Translations under genes and position numbers: made by a program
Part shown: one piece after another, positions 8,617 to 17,509 of the stretch
Layout of the letters: every line of letters starts with the position of its first letter
How positions within the stretch are numbered: the first letter of the stretch is position 1
Notes under the pieces: model-generated
What the model was told of the DNA's origin: nothing
Databases searched by the model: none
What the model saw: the letters and a program-made list of their open reading frames with translations, nothing else
NCBI RefSeq assembly: GCF_014397245.1
Contig: NZ_JACLHY010000025.1
Coordinates: 1 to 64,000, forward strand
Origin: Arenibacter arenosicollis
GTDB taxonomy: Bacteria; Bacteroidota; Bacteroidia; Flavobacteriales; Flavobacteriaceae
DNA length: 64,000 nucleotides
Direction of reading: 5' to 3'

Positions 8617-9129
8617 GTAGATTTGAAATTAGGGAAATGAACCCTATTTATTTTTTTGGTCAAATCACATTGTTATAATTCCGATCGGAATATACATTTT
8701 GACTACGATCCAACATTCTATTGTTTCCTAAATTATTGCTTTATACTTGGGTTACTTTTCTTTTATCATTAAATTTAAGGGATGTTACCCAAGTATTTGC
8801 TTAAATTCTAGTAATGCCACCACCACTTTAGCAGGAATATGTTCTTGATTAAGAGAGGATAATGCGGCATAACTATCATTTCCAATGGTCTAGATCCAGG
8901 ATTGAATTAATGTTATTCTTTATGAACAATAACTCCATTGTGTAGTTACAACTAACTTCACAATTAAAAATATGGTTCTATGGTCAAGGTCAAGTATATT
9001 TATTTTGATTAAAATCGTAATACTATCAACAAAACAATAGTTTCCTTTGTTAATTACTTTAATGCTTAGGGGTTTCATCTTTTTATAACACTTGCTATAT
9101 TAGCAACACTTTGGAAAAAGCCCTAGATC
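8617..9129. other. 513-bp intergenic stretch with palindromes and a decayed frame
   Basis: No intact gene is visible. It holds a perfect 14-bp palindrome ATTCCGATCGGAAT (8678-8691), an imperfect 13-bp inverted repeat ATACTTGGGTTAC / GTTACCCAAGTAT (8743-8755 and 8784-8796) with a 28-nt spacer, and a protein-like but interrupted minus-strand frame (8785-8910). The right end must contain the parE promoter, but I see only weak -7 candidates near 9088-9096. Confidence 0.6.
8785..8910 (-). pseudogene. possible gene remnant
   Basis: A minus-strand frame reads about 42 protein-like residues ending in VVVALLEFKQILG and a stop at 8785-8787, interrupted by one TAG at 8890-8892 and by a stop just upstream. 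There is no start codon and I recognise no family. It could be the decayed end of a lost gene or chance. Confidence 0.2.
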
Positions 9130-10992
9130 ATGTCAGATAACGCCCAATATACAGAAGATAACATTCGCTCATTAGACTGGAAAGAACATATCCGGATGCG
9201 TCCGGGGATGTACATTGGCAAATTGGGTGATGGATCCTCCGCAGATGATGGCATTTATATCCTCCTAAAAGAGGTTATAGATAACTGTATAGATGAATTT
9301 GTAATGGGAGCAGGCAAGACCATAGAAATCGCTATCAAAGATAATGTGGTGAATGTACGGGATTATGGCCGTGGAATACCTTTGGGAAAGGTAGTGGATG
9401 TCGTATCCAAAATGAACACGGGTGGTAAATACGATTCAAGAGCCTTTAAAAAATCGGTAGGTCTTAATGGGGTTGGTACAAAAGCTGTAAACGCCTTATC
9501 CAGCTTTTTTAAAGTAGAGTCCTCAAGGGATAATATGTTAAAAACCGCTGAATTCCAACAGGGAAACCTTGTTGCCGAATTGGGCCCTGAAGATACCTCA
9601 AAGCGAAAAGGAACCAAAGTATCCTTCACCCCGGACGAAATTATATTTAAAAAATACAAGTACAGAAACGAGTATGTGGAACGCATGCTCAAGAACTATG
9701 TATACCTCAATCCCGGATTGACGATTATCTTCAATGGCGAGAAATTTTTCTCTGAAAATGGACTTAAAGATTTATTAGAGGACAATAACAGTTTGGAGGA
9801 TATGACTTACCCCATAATCCACCTAAAGGGCAATGATATTGAAATTGCCATTACGCATAGTAAAACACAATACAGCGAGGAATATCATTCATTCGTAAAC
9901 GGACAGAATACTACACAAGGTGGAACGCATCAAACGGCATTTAGAGAGGCCATAGTAAAGACGATAAGGGATTTTTACGGCAAGAACTATGACCCATCGG
10001 ATATAAGAAAGTCCATTATTTCCGCTATAGCAATAAAGGTTATGGAGCCCGTTTTTGAGAGTCAGACCAAAACCAAATTGGGGTCTACGGATATGGGAGG
10101 CGATTTACCCACGGTACGAACCTATATCAACGATTTTGTGGGTACCCAACTCAACAACTATCTTCATAAGAATCCTGACACTGCCGAAAAGCTTCAGCGC
10201 AAAATAATGCAGGCAGAGCGGGAGCGAAAAGAACTGTCCGGTATTCGAAAACTAGCGAAAGACAGGGCAAAAAAAGCCAGTCTTCACAATAAAAAATTAA
10301 GGGATTGTAGAGTGCATTTGGCAGATTCCAAAAATGACCGCTGCTTGGAAAGCACTTTGTTTATCACGGAGGGAGATTCAGCTTCGGGATCTATCACAAA
10401 ATCGCGGGACGTAAACACCCAAGCCGTATTTAGTTTAAGGGGGAAGCCCTTGAACTCTTACGGCATGTCCAAAAAAATTGTTTACGAAAACGAGGAGTTC
10501 AACCTGCTGCAGGCCGCATTGAACATTGAGGAATCCATGGAGGATTTAAGATATAACAAAATTGTAATAGCAACGGATGCCGATGTTGACGGAATGCACA
10601 TTAGGCTATTGCTGATTACTTTTTTTCTTCAATTTTTCCCGGAACTTATCAAAGAAAACCACCTATATATACTACAGACACCATTGTTTAGGGTCCGTAA
10701 TAAAAAGGACACCTATTACTGCTACAGTCATGAGGAAAAACTACAGGCCATTGAAAAGTTATCAGGAAAGCCCGAATTGACGAGATTCAAAGGACTGGGC
10801 GAAATCTCTCCCGATGAATTTCAGCATTTTATTGGGGAAGACATAAGATTGGAACCTGTGATGTTGGACAAAGCCATGCCTATAGAAACCATGTTGGAGT
10901 TTTATATGGGAAAAAACACCCCTGACCGGCAAGAATTTATTATTAAAAATCTCAAAGTAGAGGTTGACTTAGTTGAAGAAAACCAATTATAA
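9130..10992 (+). CDS. parE: DNA topoisomerase IV subunit B
   Basis: The ATPase subunit of a type IIA topoisomerase, 620 residues. The GHKL ATP site is visible: E48/N52 in [12 protein letters not shown]78-Y-G-R-G, and [13 protein letters not shown] at 111-123. The TOPRIM domain has TEGDSASGS (E414) and D483-A-D-V-D487, followed by the FKGLGE motif. The compact length, without the GyrB insert, together with the following parC-type gene identifies topoisomerase IV, which separates daughter chromosomes. parC begins 45 bp downstream, and the gap contains a palindromic repeat. Confidence 0.95.
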   Translation: MSDNAQYTEDNIRSLDWKEHIRMRPGMYIGKLGDGSSADDGIYILLKEVIDNCIDEFVMGAGKTIEIAIKDNVVNVRDYGRGIPLGKVVDVVSKMNTGGKYDSRAFKKSVGLNGVGTKAVNALSSFFKVESSRDNMLKTAEFQQGNLVAELGPEDTSKRKGTKVSFTPDEIIFKKYKYRNEYVERMLKNYVYLNPGLTIIFNGEKFFSENGLKDLLEDNNSLEDMTYPIIHLKGNDIEIAITHSKTQYSEEYHSFVNGQNTTQGGTHQTAFREAIVKTIRDFYGKNYDPSDIRKSIISAIAIKVMEPVFESQTKTKLGSTDMGGDLPTVRTYINDFVGTQLNNYLHKNPDTAEKLQRKIMQAERERKELSGIRKLAKDRAKKASLHNKKLRDCRVHLADSKNDRCLESTLFITEGDSASGSITKSRDVNTQAVFSLRGKPLNSYGMSKKIVYENEEFNLLQAALNIEESMEDLRYNKIVIATDADVDGMHIRLLLITFFLQFFPELIKENHLYILQTPLFRVRNKKDTYYCYSHEEKLQAIEKLSGKPELTRFKGLGEISPDEFQHFIGEDIRLEPVMLDKAMPIETMLEFYMGKNTPDRQEFIIKNLKVEVDLVEENQL

Positions 10993-10993
10993 A

Positions 10994-11013
10994 CCTGTCT
11001 GCCGACAAGCAGG
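10994..11013. repeat. REP-like palindromic element between parE and parC
   Basis: CCTGTCTGCCGACAAGCAGG is an imperfect palindrome with outer arms CCTG-x-x-TG / CA-x-GCAGG. It occupies the middle of the 45-bp parE-parC gap and resembles the CCTGCC/GGCAGG palindromes at 63014-63028 and 63185-63203. Confidence 0.5.
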
Positions 11014-11037
11014 CCAAACTAATACGAATCTTTCTTT

Positions 11038-13713
11038 ATGGAAGAGAATGAAGAACTGAACGAAGTACCACAAGAAAATCAAGAAGAATCCAATGACGCC
11101 CTTACGAAAGTAACGGGAATGTACAAAGACTGGTTTTTAGATTATGCTTCCTATGTAATTTTAGAACGTGCAGTTCCCGCAATCGAGGACGGATTTAAAC
11201 CTGTTCAGCGAAGGATCATGCATGCGCTAAAGGAGTTGGACGATGGTAGATACAACAAGGTAGCCAATGTTGTGGGCCACACCATGCAATACCACCCTCA
11301 TGGTGACGCAAGTATCGCTGATGCGATGGTTCAAATAGGTCAAAAAGACCTTTTAATAGACACCCAAGGTAACTGGGGAAACATTTTAACCGGGGATAGT
11401 GCAGCAGCCTCCCGTTACATTGAAGCCAGGTTGACCAAGTTTGCCCTGGAAGTGGTCTTTAGTCCAAAAATTACTGAATGGCAGCAATCTTATGATGGCA
11501 GAAAAAAGGAGCCTGTAAATCTTCCTGTTAAATTCCCGCTCTTGTTGGCACAGGGTGCGGAGGGTATTGCTGTGGGACTCTCCACTAAAGTGCTTCCACA
11601 TAATTTCATAGAGCTTATAGACGCCTCTATAAAACATCTGAAAGGGCAGCGATTTACGATTTATCCCGACTTTCCAACTTCAGGTATTATAGATGTAAGC
11701 AATTACAATGATGGATTGAGGGGTGGAAAAATAAGAGTACGGGCCAAGATACAGCAGTTGGACAAAAACACCTTGGTAATCAAAGAGATACCTTACGGCA
11801 CCAATACATCTTCTTTAATAGACTCCATCCTAAAAGCAAATGAAAAGGGGAAGATAAAAATCAAGAAAATTGAGGATAACACGGCCGCGGAAGTAGAAAT
11901 TTTGGTTCACCTGCCATCCGGCCTCTCGCCGGACAAGACTATAGACGCCCTATACGCCTTTACTTCCTGTGAGTCCTCCATATCCCCATTAGGTTGTATT
12001 ATCGAGGACAATAAACCCCTATTTATAGGGGTTACCGAAATGCTGCAGCGCTCTACAGATTATACCGTGGAATTGCTAAAGGCGGAATTGGAAATACAAC
12101 TTGGAGAACTGGAAGAGCAATGGCATTTTGCCTCCCTTGAGCGTATTTTCATTGAAAATAGAATCTATAGGGACATTGAAGAAGAAGAAACCTGGGAGGG
12201 CGTTATTGCAGCCATAGACAAGGGTCTTGCGCCATTCACCAAACACTTAAAAAGAAAAGTTACCGAAGATGATATTGTTAGGCTTACAGAAATAAGGATC
12301 AAAAGAATCTCTAAGTTCGATTTGGACAAGGCCCAACAGTTTTTGGACAGTCTGGAGGAAAAAATTGCTGAAGTAAAACATCATTTAGCCAACCTAATCG
12401 AATTTGCCATCAACTACTTTAAATCGCTAAAGGAGAAATACGGCAAGGGTCGGGAGCGTAAATCTGAAATCCGAATTTTTGACGATATTGAAGCTACCAA
12501 GGTAGTTATTAGAAATACTAAGTTATATGTAAATCGGGAGGAAGGCTTTGTTGGCACCTCTTTGAAGCGGGATGAATATGTAACCGATTGCAGCGATATA
12601 GATGATATCATTGTTTTTACCCGGGATGGCAAAATGATGATTGCCAAAGTAGATTCAAAGATATTTGTAGGTAAAAACATTATTCATGTAGCGGTCTTCA
12701 AGAAAAAGGACAAACGAACCATCTACAATATGATATATAAAGATGGTAAGGGCGGACCCAGTTACATCAAAAGGTTTAATGTTACCGGGGTTACCAGAGA
12801 CAAACCTTACGACCTTACTACCGGAAAGCCACAATCCGAAGTACTATATTTTTCTGCCAATCCCAACGGAGAGGCCGAAGTTATTACCGTTCTATTAAGA
12901 CAGGTAGGAAGTATTAAGAAATTAAAGTGGGATATTGATTTCGCAGATGTATTGATCAAAGGCAGAGCCTCTAAAGGCAACATTGTTACCAAATACTCTG
13001 TGAAGCGAATTGAATTAAAGGAAAAAGGAGTTTCCACCCTGAAACCTAGAAAAATATGGTTCGATGAAATTGTCCGCAGATTGAATGTAGACGGTAGAGG
13101 AGAATTGTTAGGAGAATTTAAGGGCGACGATATGTTATTGGTAGTCACTCAAAAAGGAGTGGCCAAAACATTCATCCCCAACCTATCCACCCATTTTGAT
13201 GAAGATATGGTGGTTTTGGAAAAATGGAACCCAAACAAACCCCTATCGGCAATCTACTATGAAGGGGAAAAGGACCGCTACTATGTGAAGCGTTTCTTGA
13301 TTGAGAACGAAAACAAAGAAGAATTGTTTATTTCAGAACATTCAAAATCGTTCCTAGAGCTCGTTTCCACAGACTGGCGGCCTGTTGTAGAGATTGAATT
13401 CACCAAACCACGAGGGAAAGATGCAAAACCGAATCAGATAGTTGATTTAGAAGAGTTTATATCCATAAAAGGAATAAAAGCTTTAGGCAATCAGCTGACT
13501 TCGGATAAGGTTAAAAATATAAACGCACTGGAACCCCTACCTTACGAGGAACCTAAGGAGAGTGAAACAAGTGAAATAGAGGTGGTGGATGAAGAAAATG
13601 TAACATCGACCAATAAACCTAAATCCGATACATCAAAGACAACTGAAGAAGAACACAAAAAACCAAAAAATTCGTCCCAAGAAGACGACGAAACACAAAC
13701 AACACTATTTTAA
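11038..13713 (+). CDS. parC: DNA topoisomerase IV subunit A
   Basis: The DNA-cleaving subunit of topoisomerase IV, 891 residues. The catalytic tyrosine is Y127 in SAAASRYIEARLT; HTMQYHPHGDASI and the GIAVGLSTKVLPHN segment are also typical. The C-terminal region carries the beta-pinwheel (about 500-800), and the protein ends in an acidic, Ser/Thr/Lys-rich low-complexity tail of about 60 residues that is not part of the fold. GyrA is the alternative, but a GyrA box is not evident and the gene follows parE, so ParC is preferred. A perfect 8-bp hairpin (12014-12033) lies within the coding sequence. Confidence 0.94.
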   Translation: MEENEELNEVPQENQEESNDALTKVTGMYKDWFLDYASYVILERAVPAIEDGFKPVQRRIMHALKELDDGRYNKVANVVGHTMQYHPHGDASIADAMVQIGQKDLLIDTQGNWGNILTGDSAAASRYIEARLTKFALEVVFSPKITEWQQSYDGRKKEPVNLPVKFPLLLAQGAEGIAVGLSTKVLPHNFIELIDASIKHLKGQRFTIYPDFPTSGIIDVSNYNDGLRGGKIRVRAKIQQLDKNTLVIKEIPYGTNTSSLIDSILKANEKGKIKIKKIEDNTAAEVEILVHLPSGLSPDKTIDALYAFTSCESSISPLGCIIEDNKPLFIGVTEMLQRSTDYTVELLKAELEIQLGELEEQWHFASLERIFIENRIYRDIEEEETWEGVIAAIDKGLAPFTKHLKRKVTEDDIVRLTEIRIKRISKFDLDKAQQFLDSLEEKIAEVKHHLANLIEFAINYFKSLKEKYGKGRERKSEIRIFDDIEATKVVIRNTKLYVNREEGFVGTSLKRDEYVTDCSDIDDIIVFTRDGKMMIAKVDSKIFVGKNIIHVAVFKKKDKRTIYNMIYKDGKGGPSYIKRFNVTGVTRDKPYDLTTGKPQSEVLYFSANPNGEAEVITVLLRQVGSIKKLKWDIDFADVLIKGRASKGNIVTKYSVKRIELKEKGVSTLKPRKIWFDEIVRRLNVDGRGELLGEFKGDDMLLVVTQKGVAKTFIPNLSTHFDEDMVVLEKWNPNKPLSAIYYEGEKDRYYVKRFLIENENKEELFISEHSKSFLELVSTDWRPVVEIEFTKPRGKDAKPNQIVDLEEFISIKGIKALGNQLTSDKVKNINALEPLPYEEPKESETSEIEVVDEENVTSTNKPKSDTSKTTEEEHKKPKNSSQEDDETQTTLF

Positions 13714-13821
13714 GACGTTCCTGGGTAATTATTCGATTTGCCAACACTTTGTTTATCTTTTTATTCTCACAATTTAAAGGTTAATTGGCATAATTACTTC
13801 AGGATTCGTACAATAATACAT

Positions 13822-13829
13822 TATATTTG
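13822..13829 (+). promoter_or_regulatory. -7 promoter box
   Basis: TATATTTG matches TAnnTTTG and lies 17 bases before the ATG of the fatty-acid-hydroxylase-type gene. No convincing -33 box at the expected distance. Confidence 0.5.
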
Positions 13830-13846
13830 CGAAAACTGATTTTTAT

Positions 13847-14803
13847 ATGGATTTTACCAACCCCCTGGTATATGGCGTGCCCTGTTTTATTGCTTTCATT
13901 CTCTTGGAACTTACCTATAGCAAGACCCATGGAGATGATCATTTGTATGATTGGAAAGATTTGGCAGCCAGTGGTTTTATGGGCGTTGGATCTGCCATTA
14001 TTGCCCCACTGATCAAGGTTGTATCCGCGATTGTAATATTTGAATTCACCTATGAATTATTCAATCCGGTTACAGACGGGATTAGAACCAACATTCTTGG
14101 ATATACATCATTCGGATACGCCTGGTACATCTGGCTACTGTGCCAGTTAGCGGACGATTTTACCTACTACTGGTTTCACAGGGCCAATCATGAAGTCCGA
14201 ATCCTATGGGCTGCCCATATAGTACATCATTCCTCGGACAACTTTAACCTGGGTACAGCGGTGCGCAACGGATGGTTTACCATACTATATAAACCTTTAT
14301 TTTACATGTGGATGCCAGCAATTGGTTTCCCCCCGGAAATGGTGGTCGTGTGCTTGGGAATCGAAGCTCTATGGCAATTTCAATTACATTCCGTTTATGT
14401 CCCTAAAATGGGATTCATAGAAAAAATATTCAACACGCACACCATGCATCAAGTACACCACGCACAAAATGTGGAATATTTGGACAAGAATCATGGTGGT
14501 TTTTTAAATATTTTTGACAAAATTTTTGGAACATGGAAAGAGTTGGATGACGATGTTGACGTTAAGTACGGTGTTATTCACGCACCTAATTCACACAATC
14601 CGGTAGTTATCCTAACGCATGAATTCAAGGATATATATCAAGATGTAAAGAAGTCGAAAAAACTTTCACACGCCCTTATGTATATTTTCGGCCCTCCTGG
14701 ATGGAGTCCGGATGGCAGCACACTTACTGTGAAACAGCAACAACGATTGTTTAAGGAGCAAAAGAATGCCAATCCCGAGGTAGCATTTAGCAGACCAAAT
14801 TAA
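13847..14803 (+). CDS. sterol desaturase / fatty acid hydroxylase superfamily protein
   Basis: An integral membrane di-iron enzyme of 318 residues. The histidine clusters are complete: H111-x3-H115, H124-x2-H127-H128, and H198-x2-H201-x2-H204-H205. Hydrophobic segments flank them (about 8-24, 42-68, 90-104, 145-180). Family members hydroxylate or desaturate lipids using O2; the bacterial substrate is unknown. It converges on the CapA/CapB-like genes across a shared terminator, so a role in tailoring sulfonolipids is possible but is only an inference from proximity. A second, clearly different member lies at 55148-56143. Confidence 0.9.
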   Translation: MDFTNPLVYGVPCFIAFILLELTYSKTHGDDHLYDWKDLAASGFMGVGSAIIAPLIKVVSAIVIFEFTYELFNPVTDGIRTNILGYTSFGYAWYIWLLCQLADDFTYYWFHRANHEVRILWAAHIVHHSSDNFNLGTAVRNGWFTILYKPLFYMWMPAIGFPPEMVVVCLGIEALWQFQLHSVYVPKMGFIEKIFNTHTMHQVHHAQNVEYLDKNHGGFLNIFDKIFGTWKELDDDVDVKYGVIHAPNSHNPVVILTHEFKDIYQDVKKSKKLSHALMYIFGPPGWSPDGSTLTVKQQQRLFKEQKNANPEVAFSRPN

Positions 14804-14953
14804 GAATAGGCTGTTTACAACCTCTATCTACTTAACCACCTCTAAGGCTTTAAATTCCTGTTCTTTGGGTAATTAAACCTAGAGCATAATATTATTGGGA
14901 AACAGTCTCAAAAGACTCCTCAGCCACTTCTACCTTATGATATAAAAAGCAAA

Positions 14954-14979
14954 AGCCAACTTAAATTAATAAGTTGGCT
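14954..14979. terminator. bidirectional terminator
   Basis: Perfect 9-bp stem AGCCAACTT/AAGTTGGCT with an 8-nt loop, T-rich on both exit sides (TTTTTCT on the plus strand, TTTTGCTTTTT on the minus strand). It lies between the convergent hydroxylase and CapB-like genes. Confidence 0.8.
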
Positions 14980-15003
14980 TTTTCTATTATTGTTGAAAAA
15001 GTT

Positions 15004-16263
15004 TTATTCTCCCATTGCTGCTGCAACTGCTGCAGACAACCTTTTATAGGTACCATTCTGCAAGCGCTCACGAATTACAGAGAAGGCCTCCAAGGTTTCG
15101 GAAACGTCTTGTAGGGTATGGGTAGCCGTAGGAATCATCCTTAATAGAATCAAGCCTTTAGGGATTACAGGATATACTACAATAGAACAGAATATTCCAA
15201 AATTCTCCCTTAAATCTTTTACCAATGCCATGGCTTCCGGAATACTTCCATTAAGATAAACAGGCGTAACACAACTAGTTGTGGTTCCTATATCAAAGCC
15301 TCTTTCTTTAAGTCCATTTTGCAACGCGTCAACGTTTTCCCATAGTTTAGCTTTAAGCTCTGGTTGGGTGCGTAACATATCCAACCTCTTTAAAGCTCCT
15401 TTTACATAAATCATCGGTAATGATTTTGCAAACATTTGGGAACGCAAGTTATATTTAAGATAATCTATAATCTCTTTATCCGCTGCCAAAAAGGCACCGA
15501 TACCCGCCATAGATTTTGCAAAAGTTGCAAAATAAACATCTATATCATCTTGTATTCCTTGCTCCTCACCTGCCCCGGCTCCAGTTTTACCCAAAGTTCC
15601 AAAACCATGTGCATCATCTACAAACAATCTAAAATTATATTTCTTCTTAAGGGCTACAATTTCCTTAAGCTTGCCCTGTTCTCCACGCATACCAAAAACA
15701 CCTTCGGATATAACCAATATACCTCCTCCGGTCTGATCGGCCATTTTAACGGCGCGATCCAAGTTTTTCTCAAGACTTTCAATATCGTTGTGCTTAAAGG
15801 TAAAACGCTTACCCATATGCAAACGTACTCCATCTATAATACAGGCATGTGCATCAACATCGTATACAATAATATCATCTTTGGAAACCAAAGCATCAAT
15901 GGCAGAAACCATTCCTTGGTAGCCAAAGTTCAATAAATAAGCAGACTCTTTTTTAACAAATTCGGCCAATTCCTGCTCCAATTGTTCGTGGAAATCCGTA
16001 TGACCACTCATCATTCTAGCTCCCATAGGAAAAGCCGCACCGTACTCCAATGCCGCTTCGCCATCTACCTTTTTAACTTCCGGCAAATTGGCCAATCCCA
16101 AGTAATCATTAATACTCCAAGTAATTACTTCCTTTCCTTGAAACTTCATCCTATTGGATATAGGGCCCTCTAATTTTGGAAATACAAAATACCCCTCTGC
16201 TTGGGAAGCCCATTTCCCTAAAGGACCTTTATTTTCGATAATTCTGTCAAATAAATCTCTCAT
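15004..16263 (-). CDS. alpha-oxoamine synthase, probable cysteate C-fatty-acyltransferase (CapB-like)
   Basis: A fold-type I PLP enzyme of 419 residues in the family of BioF, KBL, ALAS and serine palmitoyltransferase. Visible are H139 in DVDAHACIIDG, VDDAHGFGTLG with D216/D217 and H219, and the PLP lysine K250 in TFAKSMAGIG. These enzymes join an amino acid with an acyl thioester, with loss of CO2. The upstream gene encodes a CBS-like enzyme fitting cysteate synthase, so the best reading is the second step of capnine (sulfonolipid) synthesis, cysteate plus fatty acyl thioester to 3-ketocapnine. KBL or serine palmitoyltransferase are the alternatives. It has its own good promoter and shares a terminator with the convergent gene. 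Confidence 0.8.
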   Translation of the reverse strand: MRDLFDRIIENKGPLGKWASQAEGYFVFPKLEGPISNRMKFQGKEVITWSINDYLGLANLPEVKKVDGEAALEYGAAFPMGARMMSGHTDFHEQLEQELAEFVKKESAYLLNFGYQGMVSAIDALVSKDDIIVYDVDAHACIIDGVRLHMGKRFTFKHNDIESLEKNLDRAVKMADQTGGGILVISEGVFGMRGEQGKLKEIVALKKKYNFRLFVDDAHGFGTLGKTGAGAGEEQGIQDDIDVYFATFAKSMAGIGAFLAADKEIIDYLKYNLRSQMFAKSLPMIYVKGALKRLDMLRTQPELKAKLWENVDALQNGLKERGFDIGTTTSCVTPVYLNGSIPEAMALVKDLRENFGIFCSIVVYPVIPKGLILLRMIPTATHTLQDVSETLEAFSVIRERLQNGTYKRLSAAVAAAMGE

Positions 16264-16286
16264 CTAGCCTACATTGATTATTACTG

Positions 16287-16319
16287 CAAAAGTATATATT
16301 TTTAATATGCATATGCAAC
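16287..16319 (-). promoter_or_regulatory. promoter of the CapB-like gene
   Basis: On the minus strand a TTG (16317-16319, -33 region) is followed after 22 nt by TACTTTTG (16287-16294), an exact TAnnTTTG. Predicted leader about 20 nt. One of the best-formed promoters in the window. Confidence 0.6.
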
Positions 16320-16331
16320 TTATTTAATACA

Positions 16332-16363
16332 TAAAAAGCAACGACTTATGAACCGCTGCTTTT
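16332..16363 (-). terminator. terminator after the CapA-like gene
   Basis: Minus-strand stem AAAAGCAGCG (16354-16363) / CGTTGCTTTT (16334-16343), ten pairs including one G-U, followed by TAT. It separates the CapA-like gene from the CapB-like gene, whose own promoter follows. Confidence 0.6.
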
Positions 16364-16387
16364 AATATCATAAGTTTTACATACTCC

Positions 16388-17428
16388 TTACTTTAAGAAT
16401 TCTATTTTTTGTGGCTCTTCAACATTCTTACTATCAAAGAAACCTTGATCGGACATCCATTGGTCACTGTATATCTTACTCATATACCTGGAACCGTGAT
16501 CGGGAAAAATAACTACCACATTGCTATCTTCATTAAACTCTCCCATTTCTTCCAATTGCCTCACCGCTTGCATAACTGCACCGCTAGTATAACCAACAAA
16601 AAGTCCCTCGGTTCTGGATATCTCCCTAGCCGTATGAGCGCTTTCTTCATCGGTAACCTTAATAAACTCATCTATTACCTCGAAGTTGGTGGCAGTAGGT
16701 ATCAAATTTTTACCCAAGCCTTCAATTCTATATGGATAAATCTCCTTAGTATCAAATTCTCCGGTTTCATGGTACTTTTTAAGAACGGAACCAAAAGCAT
16801 CCACTCCTATGACACGAATATTCGGATTTTGCTCTTTCAGATACTTGGCCGTACCCGAAATAGTACCTCCTGTACCGCTACAGGCAACCAAATGGGTGAT
16901 ATGTCCATTGGTCTGTTGCCATATTTCCGGTCCAGTACTTTTGTAGTGGGCTTCGGAATTTAAAGCATTAAAATATTGATTGATATATATAGATCCCTCA
17001 GTTTCCTCGTGCAATCTTTTGGCTACTTCATAATAGGACCTGGGGTCATCGGCACTTACGTGAGCAGGACAAACATAGACTTTTGCCCCCATAGACCTTA
17101 ACATGTCTATTTTATCTTTGGAAGATTTTGAACTTACTGCCAATATGCAATCGTAACCTTTAATAATACTGATCATGGCAATGCTAAAACCCGTATTCCC
17201 CGAAGTGGTTTCTATAATGGTACTCCCCTTCTTCAACAATCCCCTGCGCTCCGCCTCTTCAATAATATAAAGGGCTATACGGTCTTTGGAAGAATGTCCT
17301 GGATTAAAGCCTTCTACCTTAGCGTAAAAATTACCTTCAAGGTTGGCAGCTATTTTATTTAGTTTGATTAATGGGGTGTTTCCTACAAGTTCTAGGAGGT
17401 TGTTACAAGCGTTTATCTTTTGTTCCAT
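16388..17428 (-). CDS. PLP-dependent CBS/cysteine synthase-like enzyme, probable cysteate synthase (CapA-like)
   Basis: A fold-type II PLP enzyme of 346 residues. The PLP lysine is K48 in [11 protein letters not shown], phosphate is held by the TTSGNTGFS loop and by [10 protein letters not shown]. It resembles the catalytic core of cystathionine beta-synthase without haem or CBS domains. Published work on Capnocytophaga assigns a CBS-like enzyme (CapA) to cysteate synthesis from O-phosphoserine and sulfite; adjacency to an alpha-oxoamine synthase points to that role here. Ordinary cysteine synthase or CBS remains possible. I chose ATG at 17428 over a TTG two codons upstream. An exact -7 box lies about 60 bp upstream. 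Confidence 0.75.
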   Translation of the reverse strand: MEQKINACNNLLELVGNTPLIKLNKIAANLEGNFYAKVEGFNPGHSSKDRIALYIIEEAERRGLLKKGSTIIETTSGNTGFSIAMISIIKGYDCILAVSSKSSKDKIDMLRSMGAKVYVCPAHVSADDPRSYYEVAKRLHEETEGSIYINQYFNALNSEAHYKSTGPEIWQQTNGHITHLVACSGTGGTISGTAKYLKEQNPNIRVIGVDAFGSVLKKYHETGEFDTKEIYPYRIEGLGKNLIPTATNFEVIDEFIKVTDEESAHTAREISRTEGLFVGYTSGAVMQAVRQLEEMGEFNEDSNVVVIFPDHGSRYMSKIYSDQWMSDQGFFDSKNVEEPQKIEFLK

Positions 17429-17487
17429 AAACAATTTCTAGGTTTAGAACTTATCGACATTATTGATTTATGCCAATATTGATAGGA

Positions 17488-17495
17488 CAAAATTA
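17488..17495 (-). promoter_or_regulatory. -7 promoter box of the CapA-like gene
   Basis: TAATTTTG on the minus strand matches TAnnTTTG; the predicted 5' leader is about 50 nt, longer than for most genes here. Confidence 0.45.
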
Positions 17496-17509
17496 GTCTT
17501 TTTTTTGGA

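Noticed and set aside
15436..15936. 166-codon frame antisense to the CapB-like gene
   Set aside because: Entirely within a well-supported PLP enzyme gene; Cys/Ile/Asn-rich text without domain features.
16409..16963. 184-codon frame antisense to the CapA-like gene
   Set aside because: A shadow of the CBS-like enzyme gene; no start context, no protein-like pattern.
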